Assembly: GCA_022451835.1 (NCBI GenBank)
Contig: JAKUNX010000012.1
Coordinates: forward strand, 1 to 22,437
Reading direction: 5' to 3'
DNA length: 22,437 nt
DNA from: Candidatus Poseidoniaceae archaeon
GTDB taxonomy: Archaea; Thermoplasmatota; Poseidoniia; Poseidoniales; Poseidoniaceae
The notes beneath the pieces are model-generated. The model saw only the letters and a program-made list of their open reading frames with translations, did not search any database and had not been told where the DNA came from. A program made the translations under genes and the position numbers. Positions 16,101-22,437 of this stretch are shown here, one piece after another (position 1 is the stretch's first letter; the number at the start of each line of letters is the position of its first letter).

Positions 16101-16515
16101 TGATGATAAGAAAATAGGGCAATTAGTTGATGAAATCATTCAAGAATTTAATCGTTGGAAGCCATATGACATCCATCTTGAGAATGAAGCAAAAGAAGAT
16201 GAAAATGCCAATGAGGTCGCTGAATTTTTAGGAGAATACTTGGAAATTTATGAAGAACTTACTGAAATGAAAGTAGCTAGAGATCCAAAGCAAAACCGCA
16301 CTAAAATTGGTAATAGTAAAGTGTTCCCAGAAGCAGCAGATAGAGAAATTATGTCAATTGTTAAACTGCTTGCAGCACAATCTTTGGAAGGTTTGGGAAG
16401 CATATTGGTCGCAACAAGAGATGGAGACTTTACATTAACAGCTAGAGCATTTGAAGAACGCTTTGGTTATGCGATAATCAAGAATAGTAAAATGCTTAAT
16501 TCTTGGTTAAACTGA
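13123..16515 (+). CDS. Giant helical-repeat protein with C-terminal PIN nuclease domain
   Basis: 1130 residues. Residues 1 to about 900 are almost entirely alpha-helical with TPR/HEAT-like helix pairs (for example QTQLHNLRWLYLSALAKSGK, DELNAAREYRRVAESGEF, EQWSEAVDLLDNQPALR), interrupted by a low-complexity acidic/basic stretch near 54-80 (DDEDTNSPRNNRMMRRRGRG). The C-terminal 225 residues are a PIN domain: LIIVDTNILVDAL (D908, N910, D914), SIVKHEIIE (E964), AADREIM (D1073) and VATRDGDF (D1100, D1102) supply the acidic tetrad of a metal-dependent ribonuclease. About 108 residues separate E964 from D1073, more than in small VapC toxins, giving a large insert. No antitoxin-like gene is adjacent. 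Function unknown; an RNA-processing or decay nuclease scaffolded by helical repeats is plausible. The start is uncertain: GTG 13123 overlaps a strong Shine-Dalgarno. Confidence 0.85.
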   Translation: MTSLQEEHIAKCLDIAFKSNIPKQQRKAKVAKSADWLIMDKKWRSILTLALDETEIPGDDEDTNSPRNNRMMRRRGRGSSPKSAIDWLPDNDAISSDESESDAFRLAVLLINKQLKRGEWNEDLTALENSIRENCLSNGVDPVWQTLGQKTALLAQFVVFPTAKKKSKSTKKIDISIGRIDVFNHQELADAIEKLSPLCTDANQQIAIQKVLSQISAKRTLEVSKDLLKLTGNASIISVILAIASDNDAEGSIKQLAKKNKALADEFEDLTSLMKGEINDWKSSTSADDNGLAKARLRYAWLNFPESVSDLSPEEIANGIEILEAIPNSQTQLHNLRWLYLSALAKSGKGQEAADLLISNTLDHSIEIEKLYDLVCTLSIEEVEYWLIDQLQSLDEGALQYIANHQKTSLNLKNECFKLIQDIGGEGWEESSIQAVEIFAQKLELRRLSKILSSNDLSPISHPYEALLSYHILATNSEQDLWEKFVEIRRLALTSIHSTEPPHYLSPMSQSLIMLMEGNKADDEPFTVLPKKAYQALKQARNALKQGGTGIASRTHIEHLQSSVEKAKFSSLEKNLFSVLISTLKLNQATISLQHGEADDEIFNTLNQLVVGSEIPTRLIRSIKQLVFEHDIGLEKLVTWYQQNNPLSPWHTLSRAALFAQNNDELNAAREYRRVAESGEFDFEQSMVLYRKSIIHLAHAEQWSEAVDLLDNQPALRTAITKRFQLYLRVSFTASNQKTNEATQLLKDFVRRSKQLEEENLEGEMVQKTITFFAEDELESLRNYPFEHSRELPSEPFSGRVTAALNSVQRNKRRTRHGFDSRFRNEMLQSQPSIMALYDIARDSADKNPIEGLMYLERAQNSGKFTTSEMKRLYDAERSLFATHKKEIPNSSRRYLKNLALPPLIIVDTNILVDALVDKIAHNLELASETSLDSFEHDNFHKVLLSRADAGRINLWLPSIVKHEIIELSKRHNKLKAKFQSSLVKPEILDSVFDDKKIGQLVDEIIQEFNRWKPYDIHLENEAKEDENANEVAEFLGEYLEIYEELTEMKVARDPKQNRTKIGNSKVFPEAADREIMSIVKLLAAQSLEGLGSILVATRDGDFTLTARAFEERFGYAIIKNSKMLNSWLN

Positions 16516-16516
16516 C

Positions 16517-17185
16517 TTAGTTTTTCCAAGCAGCGTAATATCTTGTTACATCTGGTGAATCTTGATGGATAAATTCAGTGAAAGTAGTTAATGTAAGCAT
16601 GTCAAATGAATCTTTTAACCATGCTTCTTGCAATGGCCATGGTGGCGGCTGAATGGTTTGGCCACCATTATCAAGCCGGCCAATACAGAGCAATTGCCCA
16701 TTATCACTGAGTAATTTTGGCATCTGCTCAGCAGCCCTTTCTCTTATACCTCCATCAGGAATTGCTTGAAGAATATGTATCTCAACGACAAGATCAAAAT
16801 TTTCAAACCATTCTGGTTCAGGATTGAGAATATCTCCAACCAACCATCTTACATTTGAGTTTGGAAACCTCTCTTTGCACCAATCAATGCAATGTTTTGA
16901 AATGTCAAATGCTGTAACTGAAAAACCAAGCCTCTCCAAGCCAATAGCATCATCTCCTAGTCCACAACCGATAATCAGCGCTCTGCCGCCTTGACAATTT
17001 TTTTCAACCCAATCCATCATTATATGATTGGGTGCCATTTTTGCCCATGGAATCATTTTAGAATCTCTATCTGCCATATGATATAATTCATCAAACCAGT
17101 CAATTGGCTGACCATCTACTGCAGATTTTGCGTCAAAAATTAATTTTTCACGCTCGATTTCTGAAATTTTTTCCATTGTTCTCAC
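16517..17185 (-). CDS. SAM-dependent methyltransferase (TPMT/Methyltransf_25-like)
   Basis: 222 residues with a class I methyltransferase core: ALIIGCGLGDDAIGLERLG (motif I, about 69-87), SVTAFDIS (acidic end of beta-2), VRWLVGDILNPEPEWF and FDLVVEIHILQAIP (motif IV region), then LLSDNGQLLCIGRLDNGG. An N-terminal helix and an HMADRDSKMIPWAKMAPN segment precede the core, reminiscent of thiopurine-methyltransferase-like small-molecule enzymes, whose N-terminal W-P motif binds substrate. The substrate is unknown. Two starts are possible: GTG 17185, which overlaps the icd stop (GTGA), or ATG 17176, 5 nt after it. Either way it is the second gene of an operon with isocitrate dehydrogenase and is likely translationally coupled. 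Confidence 0.82.
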   Translation of the reverse strand: MRTMEKISEIEREKLIFDAKSAVDGQPIDWFDELYHMADRDSKMIPWAKMAPNHIMMDWVEKNCQGGRALIIGCGLGDDAIGLERLGFSVTAFDISKHCIDWCKERFPNSNVRWLVGDILNPEPEWFENFDLVVEIHILQAIPDGGIRERAAEQMPKLLSDNGQLLCIGRLDNGGQTIQPPPWPLQEAWLKDSFDMLTLTTFTEFIHQDSPDVTRYYAAWKN

Positions 17186-18408
17186 ATGTGGGAAATTATT
17201 GCATCGCCGAATTCACTGCACTTTAGCAATTTAGCATCGTTCATTAATCGCTCAAAATCATAGGTAACAGTTTTTGCAGAAATTGCACCTTCCATACCTT
17301 TGACTATAAGGTCAGCAGCATTTGTCCAACCCATGTGGCGTAACATCATTTCAGCACTCAAAATTACGCTTCCAGGGTTCACCTTGTCTTGCCCCGCATA
17401 TTTTGGAGCGGTACCATGTGTAGCCTCAAAAATTGCAATTCCAGTATCATAATTGATATTTGCACCTGGTGCGATTCCTATTCCACCAACTTGTGCTGCA
17501 AGTGCATCAGAGATATAATCGCCATTTAGGTTCATAGTTGCAAGAACAGAATATTCAGCCGGTCGAGTGATAATTTGTTGTAGCATCGCATCAGCAATAA
17601 CGTCTTTGACAATAATTTGTTTCCCAGTATTTGGGTTGTCAAATACACACCATGGTCCGCCATCAAGTTCAACAGCACCAAACTCATCTTTAGCAAGTTG
17701 ATAACCCCAATCCCTAAAACCGCCTTCAGTAAATTTCATGATGTTACCTTTGTGAACTAGAGTTACAGAATCCTTATCATTTTCAACCGCATATTTGAGT
17801 GCAGCTCTGACGATTCTTGCAGTACCTTCTTGGGAAATTGGTTTAATGCCTATTCCAGAGGTATTCGGGAATCTAATCTTGTCAACGCCCATTTCATTTT
17901 GCAAGAAATCAATTAATTTAGCCACTCCTTCTGTGCCCGCTTCCCATTCAATTCCAGCATAAACATCCTCGCTGTTTTCTCTAAAGATGATCATGTCAAC
18001 ATCCTGTGGGGCTTTTACTGGTGATGGCGTACCATCATACCAGCGAACTGGTCTTACACAAGCGAACAAGTCTAATTTTTGCCTCAATGCCACATTCAGT
18101 GATCTTATTCCTCCACCAACCGGTGTGGTAAGTGGACCTTTGATAGAAACCAAACCGTTTCTCATTGCATCTAGTGTAGCGTTAGGTAACCATTCCCCAG
18201 TATTGTTGAAGGCCTTTTCACCAGCCAAAACCTCACTCCAATGAATTTGCTTTTCACCATCATAAGCTTTGGAAACAGCGGCATCAACGACTTTAATCAT
18301 TACAGGGCTAATGTCAACTCCAATACCATCACCTTCTATGTAGTGTATGGTTGGATTATTCGGTACATTTAGCACGCCGTTTTCTAAGGTAATCGTCTCG
18401 CCAGTCAT
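17182..18408 (-). CDS. icd: NADP-dependent isocitrate dehydrogenase, bacterial type
   Basis: Converts isocitrate to 2-oxoglutarate and CO2 in the TCA cycle with NADP reduction. The protein has 408 residues from ATG 18408 (TTG 18429 would add seven). Recognisable elements are YIEGDGIGVDISPVM, GPLTTPVGGGIRSLNVALRQ (the substrate-binding serine that is the phosphorylation site of the E. coli enzyme), LFACVRPVRWYDGTPSPVK, MIIFRENSEDVYAGIEW, TLVHKGNIMKFTEG and NLNGDYISDALAAQVGGIGIAPG. The NADP determinants KYAGQDKVNPG and TYDFERLM are present, so NADP rather than NAD is used. From memory, long runs match the E. coli enzyme almost residue for residue, especially the last 70 residues, pointing to acquisition from bacteria. 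A methyltransferase gene follows in the same operon. Confidence 0.97.
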   Translation of the reverse strand: MTGETITLENGVLNVPNNPTIHYIEGDGIGVDISPVMIKVVDAAVSKAYDGEKQIHWSEVLAGEKAFNNTGEWLPNATLDAMRNGLVSIKGPLTTPVGGGIRSLNVALRQKLDLFACVRPVRWYDGTPSPVKAPQDVDMIIFRENSEDVYAGIEWEAGTEGVAKLIDFLQNEMGVDKIRFPNTSGIGIKPISQEGTARIVRAALKYAVENDKDSVTLVHKGNIMKFTEGGFRDWGYQLAKDEFGAVELDGGPWCVFDNPNTGKQIIVKDVIADAMLQQIITRPAEYSVLATMNLNGDYISDALAAQVGGIGIAPGANINYDTGIAIFEATHGTAPKYAGQDKVNPGSVILSAEMMLRHMGWTNAADLIVKGMEGAISAKTVTYDFERLMNDAKLLKCSEFGDAIISHM

Positions 18409-18466
18409 TCCACTCAAACTACCCGACAAGCATTCCCTTCAAGAATGAACCGCACATCGGGCAATC

Positions 18467-18859
18467 ATGTTGGGACGAGTAGAATGGAAAGGAGACTCTA
18501 GAGTGGACTGCTTCAATGAGGCAGGAGATTGTATCAAAATTGATTGGGATGACGGCCCAACTCCGGTACAGGTAGTGCTTCAAATGATTGGTGCTTGTTC
18601 GTTAGCCGACATACAGGTAGGTCTAAAGGACAGAAAAATAGACAAAATTTGGATTGAATTAGATGGTGAGCGAGCAAAGACATCGCCTAAGGTATTTACT
18701 AAAATTACCATGACGTACTACGTTGAAGGTGAAGCGCCGAAAAAGTTAGTTAGCAGATTGGTTGAGAAAAGTCACGAAACATATTGTACAGTATCAAATA
18801 TGTTCAAATCAACAGTAGAATTTACTTCAAATGTTGTTGTTAATGGTGAACTTTGTTGA
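18467..18859 (+). CDS. OsmC-like (YhfA-type) thiol protein
   Basis: 130 residues, a normal OsmC/Ohr-fold length. The central DDGPTPVQVVLQMIGACSLADIQ matches the family's GP.P.ELLLAALGGCT..DV helix with the first redox cysteine (C44), and HETYCTVSNMF holds the second (C107), as in 'seekYCsVs.ml'. GERAKTSPKVFTKITMTYYVEG is the intervening strand region typical of the YhfA subgroup. Members reduce organic or hydroperoxides or have unknown thiol-dependent roles. It diverges from icd with only 58 nt between the start codons, and its 3' end overlaps the convergent unknown gene by 33 nt. Confidence 0.88.
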   Translation: MLGRVEWKGDSRVDCFNEAGDCIKIDWDDGPTPVQVVLQMIGACSLADIQVGLKDRKIDKIWIELDGERAKTSPKVFTKITMTYYVEGEAPKKLVSRLVEKSHETYCTVSNMFKSTVEFTSNVVVNGELC

Positions 18860-19417
18860 TGATAACATCTGCATTGCTTTAGTCAATAAGTCTCTCAAGA
18901 TGTCGTATAGAGGTACCCATTTATTTGGAATCGAATTAGGCGCGCCACTAACGCTCAATACATTATTTTCAGATTTAATCTTGGCGAACGGCCTAACTGG
19001 GCCAGAACCATCAACATTGATTATCACGGAGATTTCGTATTCGTCATGATTTTTGGTAACTTTTGCCGATTCAAGATTTAATTTGGCATTTTCAGGGATA
19101 TTGTTGATGATCTCTTTACCTTCTGAGGAATGCAATTCTTGTTTGACTAGGATTTCAAGTAATTCGCTAATGGTTTTGTCTGGTAGGTGAACCTTATTTG
19201 ACTCGATGACAACATTAGGCTCTGAAAGAACTTCCTCATCCACAGAATCAACAGATTCATTATCGGACAATAGTATTGCAAGGTTCTCATTTTGTTGTTG
19301 CTGCTGATCTGTTGCATTGTTAATTGGCCTACCTCCAGCGACACCCAATTCAGCAAAAATATCGATATCTTCTTCCTCAAATGTTTCTGGCAAATCAAAA
19401 GCATTTTCGTCAATCAT
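18827..19417 (-). CDS. Acidic protein of unknown function
   Basis: 196 residues, soluble, no signal peptide. The N-terminal 60-70 residues are strongly acidic and probably disordered (PETFEEEDIDIFAELG, a DQQQQQNEN run, DSVDEEVLSEPN). A central helix (LPDKTISELLEILVKQEL) is followed by a beta-rich segment (DEYEISVIINVDGSGPVRPF, IKSENNVLSVSG) and a C-terminal helix (YDILRDLLTKAMQML). I recognise no family. A TATA-like AAGTATAAT on the minus strand (19438-19446) is centred about 25 nt before the ATG at 19417, indicating a leaderless transcript and supporting this start. The 3' end overlaps the OsmC gene by 33 nt. Confidence 0.65.
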   Translation of the reverse strand: MIDENAFDLPETFEEEDIDIFAELGVAGGRPINNATDQQQQQNENLAILLSDNESVDSVDEEVLSEPNVVIESNKVHLPDKTISELLEILVKQELHSSEGKEIINNIPENAKLNLESAKVTKNHDEYEISVIINVDGSGPVRPFAKIKSENNVLSVSGAPNSIPNKWVPLYDILRDLLTKAMQMLSSTKFTINNNI

Positions 19418-19437
19418 GATAATAACTTATGTCTCAT

Positions 19438-19446
19438 TATACTTAA
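19438..19446 (-). promoter_or_regulatory. TATA-like element for the acidic unknown protein
   Basis: AAGTATAAT on the minus strand, centred about 25 nt before the ATG at 19417, the spacing expected when transcription starts at the first base of the start codon. Confidence 0.45.
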
Positions 19447-19492
19447 GTTAATGTTCATCCCTTTCGCGTTTTGCGTCATGATAGTTTAATGT

Positions 19493-19555
19493 ATGAGTGA
19501 AATAAAAAATGTCAAAGGTAGCGGCATTTTGGAAGACATGTGGCTAATACTATGA
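19493..19555 (+). other. Possible 20-codon leader ORF overlapping the Reeler-like gene start
   Basis: ATG at 19493 opens a 20-codon frame (MSEIKNVKGSGILEDMWLIL) whose TGA shares an ATGA overlap with the ATG at 19552 of the next gene. This geometry is typical of translational coupling. Whether it is transcribed is unknown; a TATA-like AGTTTAATG at 19483-19491 would start transcription inside or after its start codon, which argues against. Confidence 0.2.
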
Positions 19556-20172
19556 ATTGCAGATTTGTGATATTAGTATTAACCGGAATGTTGTTATTCT
19601 TACCAACATACTCAGTAGATAGTTTTCCTAACGGTGTTGGAGAAATTGGCAATGAGGGTTGTCTATGCCATGGTTCTTCTAATGCTAATACTGAAATTAT
19701 TCTCAAAGGGGCGCCAGAAAAATTTGAATCCAGTACCAACTATAGTTTACAATTAGAATTAGTCAATAATGAGATTCAACCAAGCCAACAATCAGCTCAA
19801 GGTGGATTTAGGATAATAATTGATAGCGGCAGTTTGACATTCCAAAATGATGAAGGGCAATTTTTAGAAGGTGGCTGGACTCACCAAGAGTCATCTAATC
19901 AACAAAGAGCCTGGAATTTTACCTGGACCTCTCCAGATGACAACACTACTATGAGCAAATTTCTAATTTATGGTAACGCAGTAAATGGAAACGGATATTC
20001 AAACGAGGATAATTGGTTTTTGCTTGAAAAATATATTCCGGGAGAACAAAACTTTGACCCTATTCCAAATCAAGTAAGCGTCGAGCATGAATTAGAAATG
20101 TTTGACAAAGTTATGTTAGTAACTGGGCTATTAGCTCTGCTACTAATTTGTTTTAGAGTAATCAAAGATTAG
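19552..20172 (+). CDS. Secreted, membrane-anchored Reeler/choice-of-anchor-V-like protein
   Basis: 206 residues from ATG 19552; GTG 19540 would add four. The N-terminus is a signal peptide (FVILVLTGMLLFLPTYSVDSF). Directly after it comes GNEGCLCHGSSNANTEI, then a beta-sandwich-like region with Y-SLQLELVN, GGFRIIIDSGSLTFQ, RAWNFTWTSPDD, MSKFLIYGNAVNGNGYSNEDNW. This C-x-C-H plus GGF, W-x-F-x-W-T-x-P and G-N-A-V-N-G series is the pattern of the Reeler-like / choice-of-anchor-V domain of secreted proteins. A C-terminal helix (KVMLVTGLLALLLICFRVIKD) should anchor it, leaving the domain outside. Function unknown. The CLCH motif is not a CxxCH heme site. It overlaps ftsZ by 4 nt at the 3' end. Confidence 0.7.
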   Translation: MNCRFVILVLTGMLLFLPTYSVDSFPNGVGEIGNEGCLCHGSSNANTEIILKGAPEKFESSTNYSLQLELVNNEIQPSQQSAQGGFRIIIDSGSLTFQNDEGQFLEGGWTHQESSNQQRAWNFTWTSPDDNTTMSKFLIYGNAVNGNGYSNEDNWFLLEKYIPGEQNFDPIPNQVSVEHELEMFDKVMLVTGLLALLLICFRVIKD

Positions 20173-21299
20173 TTGACAAACTCAATACTTTTGTTTCTTA
20201 ATGCTCTAATTTGACGGTTTTCGCTCGAGCCATGAATTTGTTCACTTTTAACACCAGTTAGAACTAACATTACTCTTATTTCGTCACCTAAATCCTCATC
20301 AACTGCAGCACCCCAAATTATCTTGGCGTGTGGAGAAATCTTCTCTTGAATTATTTGAGCACACTTTTCTGCTTCGCCAAGAGTTAATGATGGGCCGCCA
20401 ACAACATTGATCAAAGCACCCCTAGCATCTGTTGTATCTAATTCTAGGAGAGGTGAATGTAGTGCTTCCAAAGTTGCTTCTTCGGCTCTATTGTTGGCTG
20501 ATGAAGCACCTAGGCCAATCATTGCCACTCCGCTGCCAGATTTGATTACAGCCTTCAAATCTTCAAAGTCAAGATTTACCATTCCATCAGTAGTGAGTAA
20601 TTCGGTAACGCCTGTAATAGATCTTACCAGTAATTCATCACCTACTCTAAATGCACTTGCAATAGGTAAATCCTTGACACCCTCAATTTCTAGTAGTCTT
20701 TCATTAGGTATGACTAAAATTGTATCACAATGTTCCCTCAATCGCTCAAGACCCCATTCAGCATTTTGTTTGCGTAAAGAGCCTTCAGACTTGAATGGAT
20801 AAGTAACAACAGCAATTGTCATCGCTCCTTGTTGTTTAGCAAGTCTAGCAATGTGTCCTGCAGCACCAGTACCAGATCCGCCCCCCATGCCCGCGGTGAT
20901 TATGGCCAATTGAGTGTCATTGGTAATTCTTCTTAGAACCATTTCTGATTCTAGTGCAGCAGCCTCACCTTTGGTTGGGTCTCCACCAGCACCTCTACCT
21001 CTTGCAGTTCTGCCAATCAAGACTTTTTCTTCTAAAGGCGACATCAACAGAGCTTGAGCATCGGTATTTATTGCATAACCAGTAACGTAACTATTGTCGA
21101 ATAAACCTTCTTCTGCAAGCCTGTTAACTGCATTACAACCAGCACCACCAGCGCCATAAACCCTTATTCTAGGCTGTAGAGATTCTAACAGAGCTTTTAG
21201 TTCCTCCTCATTACCTTGTCCAGGAGGAATATCACTAGGTGTGATCTTAACCTGCTCTTCTTCACTCAACTCTAAAACGCGGTCAATCAAATGGCGCAT
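20169..21299 (-). CDS. ftsZ: Cell division GTPase FtsZ (archaeal FtsZ1 type)
   Basis: Tubulin-family GTPase that polymerises into the division ring. 376 residues. The N-terminal extension (1-42) carries EEELKALLESLQPRIRV, which matches the FtsZ1 group better than FtsZ2. GAGGAGCNAVNRL (49-61), AINTDAQALL, GRGAGGDPTKGE (101-112) and the tubulin signature GMGGGSGTGAA (137-147) form the GTP site; the T7 catalytic loop NLDFEDLKAV is at 242-251. GALINVVGG and KIIWGAAVDEDL belong to the C-terminal tubulin-like domain, followed by a short basic tail (RQIRALRNKSIEFVN). All catalytic residues are present. It lies 88 nt downstream of radA with a hairpin/T-run between, so the two may be separately transcribed. 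Confidence 0.96.
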   Translation of the reverse strand: MRHLIDRVLELSEEEQVKITPSDIPPGQGNEEELKALLESLQPRIRVYGAGGAGCNAVNRLAEEGLFDNSYVTGYAINTDAQALLMSPLEEKVLIGRTARGRGAGGDPTKGEAAALESEMVLRRITNDTQLAIITAGMGGGSGTGAAGHIARLAKQQGAMTIAVVTYPFKSEGSLRKQNAEWGLERLREHCDTILVIPNERLLEIEGVKDLPIASAFRVGDELLVRSITGVTELLTTDGMVNLDFEDLKAVIKSGSGVAMIGLGASSANNRAEEATLEALHSPLLELDTTDARGALINVVGGPSLTLGEAEKCAQIIQEKISPHAKIIWGAAVDEDLGDEIRVMLVLTGVKSEQIHGSSENRQIRALRNKSIEFVN

Positions 21300-21349
21300 G
21301 ATGGTTAGATTCTCAAACCATCTTTGAAGGTGCCGACTGATTCACATAG

Positions 21350-21370
21350 AAAAATGTCCATTTTAGGACA
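21350..21370 (-). terminator. Hairpin plus T-run between radA and ftsZ
   Basis: On the minus strand TGTCC-TAAAAT-GGACA is followed directly by TTTTT. It lies 18 nt after the radA stop codon and about 50 nt before ftsZ. A 5-bp stem with T-run is a reasonable, though short, transcription terminator; it also has a T-run on the other strand. Confidence 0.4.
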
Positions 21371-21387
21371 GTTTTTCATTTGCCAAA

Positions 21388-22425
21388 TTAGTCTTTTAGA
21401 CCGTCTTCTGTCACTTGATAGACACATTCGCCATCTGGTAAGTTTGGTGAATCGACCAATCTTGCGATTCTTCTGCCACCTTTGGCCTTTCTTAGATATA
21501 GTCTGAAAGTACTTGCGTGAGCTAAAACGTGTCCACCGATTGGCTTAGTAGGATCTCCCCACATTGCATCAGGCTTTGAGTGAACTTGGTTAGTGACAAG
21601 AACAAGAGCGTTGTTAATATCAGCAAGTTGCTTTAGTTCTTTCAAGTGCTTGTTGAGTTTTTGTTGTCTATTAGCAAGCATTCCACGGCCGATAAATTCA
21701 GCTCTGAAATGACTAGTTAGTGAATCAACAATTATCATCTTGACATTGAGCCCCTTACTCATTCGCTTAATCTCATCAACCAGTAGCATTTGGTGAGCAG
21801 AGTTGTATGCTCTTGCAACATGGATTCTTGCTAAAACTTGATCTGGATCAAGGTCAAGACCTCTTGCCATTTGAGTAATTCTCTCTGGTCTAAAGGTATC
21901 TTCTGTATCAATGTAGAATACATCGCCGTCAAATCCACCTTCTGATACTGGTAAAGTACAATTCACTGCAAGTTGGTGGCCGATTTGTGTCTTACCGCTA
22001 CCAAATGCACCATATACCTCAACCAATGCTTGAGTTTCAAATCCTCCACCTAGTAAATCATCAATTGACTGTACTTTAGAGGATAATTTCTGAACTTCTT
22101 TTCGACGCTCTAACAAATCGCCGCCAGATACGAATCCGCCAATGTTTGCCATTTTCTTAGCAGCAGCAATTATCTTTCCAGCAACCGATTCACCGATTTC
22201 AGCTTGTTCTGCTAAATCTGCAGGAGACATCACTGCAAGGGATAATAGGTCATCAAATCCGGCTTCCCGTAATTTTTCTGCAGTCGCAGGCCCTACACCT
22301 GGTAAATCATCAATTTTGACTTCAGGAGCATCATCGTCTGTTGGCATCATTAACACCGTGTCCTCTTGAGGGTCTTCATTCTTTTCAATTTCAAACTTGG
22401 TTTTTTTATTTGCATTGCTCGCCAT
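21388..22425 (-). CDS. radA: DNA repair and recombination protein RadA
   Basis: Archaeal RecA/Rad51-family recombinase that forms ATP-dependent filaments on single-stranded DNA and catalyses strand exchange. 345 residues from ATG 22425; GTG 22434 would add three. An acidic, low-complexity N-terminus is followed by the helix-hairpin-helix domain (IDDLPGVGPATAEKLREAGF). GFVSGGDLLERR is the linker with the F-x-x-A/G subunit-interface motif in its FxSG form. The ATPase core has GAFGSGKTQ (Walker A, about 139-147), FYIDTEDTFRPERI, MIIVDSLTSHFRAEFIGRG (Walker B plus loop L1 region), LVLVTNQVHSKPDAMWGDPTKPIGG (loop L2 and ATP cap) and AHASTFRLYLRKAKGGRR. The length is normal and the gene complete. 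It is the strongest single marker that the window is archaeal. Confidence 0.97.
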   Translation of the reverse strand: MASNANKKTKFEIEKNEDPQEDTVLMMPTDDDAPEVKIDDLPGVGPATAEKLREAGFDDLLSLAVMSPADLAEQAEIGESVAGKIIAAAKKMANIGGFVSGGDLLERRKEVQKLSSKVQSIDDLLGGGFETQALVEVYGAFGSGKTQIGHQLAVNCTLPVSEGGFDGDVFYIDTEDTFRPERITQMARGLDLDPDQVLARIHVARAYNSAHQMLLVDEIKRMSKGLNVKMIIVDSLTSHFRAEFIGRGMLANRQQKLNKHLKELKQLADINNALVLVTNQVHSKPDAMWGDPTKPIGGHVLAHASTFRLYLRKAKGGRRIARLVDSPNLPDGECVYQVTEDGLKD

Positions 22426-22437
22426 TCTTGTCACTGC

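Noticed and set aside
13123..16515. VapBC-type toxin-antitoxin module
   Set aside because: The PIN domain is the tail of a 1130-residue protein and no small antitoxin-like gene lies beside it.
19672..19690. Heme c site in the Reeler-like protein (GCLCHG)
   Set aside because: The spacing is C-x-C-H, not CxxCH; it fits the cysteine motif of the choice-of-anchor-V pattern instead.
20407..20802. 131-codon open frame opposite ftsZ
   Set aside because: ftsZ is unmistakable on the other strand; the frame is Ser/Leu-rich in the way typical of antisense shadows.

Overview
The window looks like a chromosomal segment of a planktonic marine archaeon of the Thermoplasmatota, most likely Marine Group II (Ca. 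Poseidoniales) or the related Marine Group III. The evidence is an archaeal-type RadA next to an FtsZ1-type FtsZ, AT-rich DNA with very tight packing, several genes whose TATA-like element sits about 25 nt before the start codon (leaderless transcripts), and central-metabolism enzymes of clearly bacterial type (NADP isocitrate dehydrogenase, MaeB-type malic enzyme). The assignment is inference from gene content; no rRNA is present.

Layout. 1-2145 (-): 715 N-terminal residues of a secreted beta-propeller protein that runs off the left edge. 2282-4630 (+): malic enzyme/phosphotransacetylase fusion. 4636-7435 (-): four genes reading leftwards, namely a small unknown protein, a CPFC glutaredoxin/GST like membrane prostaglandin E synthase-2, a membrane-anchored formylglycine-generating-enzyme-like protein, and a SAM methyltransferase. 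7491-10364 (+): rlmH, a five-pass membrane protein with a TPR-like tail, a two-pass membrane protein, a DUF2203 protein and a PduO-type cobalamin adenosyltransferase. 10356-10766 (-): Nudix hydrolase. 10936-12524 (+): methyltransferase-like protein and DHH phosphoesterase. 12521-12988 (-): four-helix, His-containing membrane protein (DUF4079-like). 13123-16515 (+): very large helical-repeat protein with a C-terminal PIN nuclease domain. 16517-18408 (-): isocitrate dehydrogenase followed by a methyltransferase. 18467-18859 (+): OsmC-like protein. 18827-19417 (-): unknown acidic protein. 19552-20172 (+): secreted, C-terminally anchored Reeler-like protein. 20169-22425 (-): radA then ftsZ.

The recognisable genes fit an aerobic or facultative heterotroph. 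Malic enzyme and isocitrate dehydrogenase link the TCA cycle to NADPH and pyruvate/acetyl-CoA; the adenosyltransferase supplies adenosylcobalamin, usually for methylmalonyl-CoA mutase; OsmC, the GST-like protein and the Nudix enzyme are housekeeping or stress functions; RlmH, RadA and FtsZ are information-processing and division genes. Convergent pairs overlap or nearly touch (4-33 nt overlaps, 1-5 nt gaps).

No stretch above 300 bases lacks a gene. I saw no tRNA, rRNA, CRISPR array, insertion sequence, integrase or origin. Nothing resembles a defence island. The parts that deserve attention are the PIN giant, the GST/FGE-like membrane cluster, the propeller protein, and several perfect inverted repeats sitting directly before start codons.
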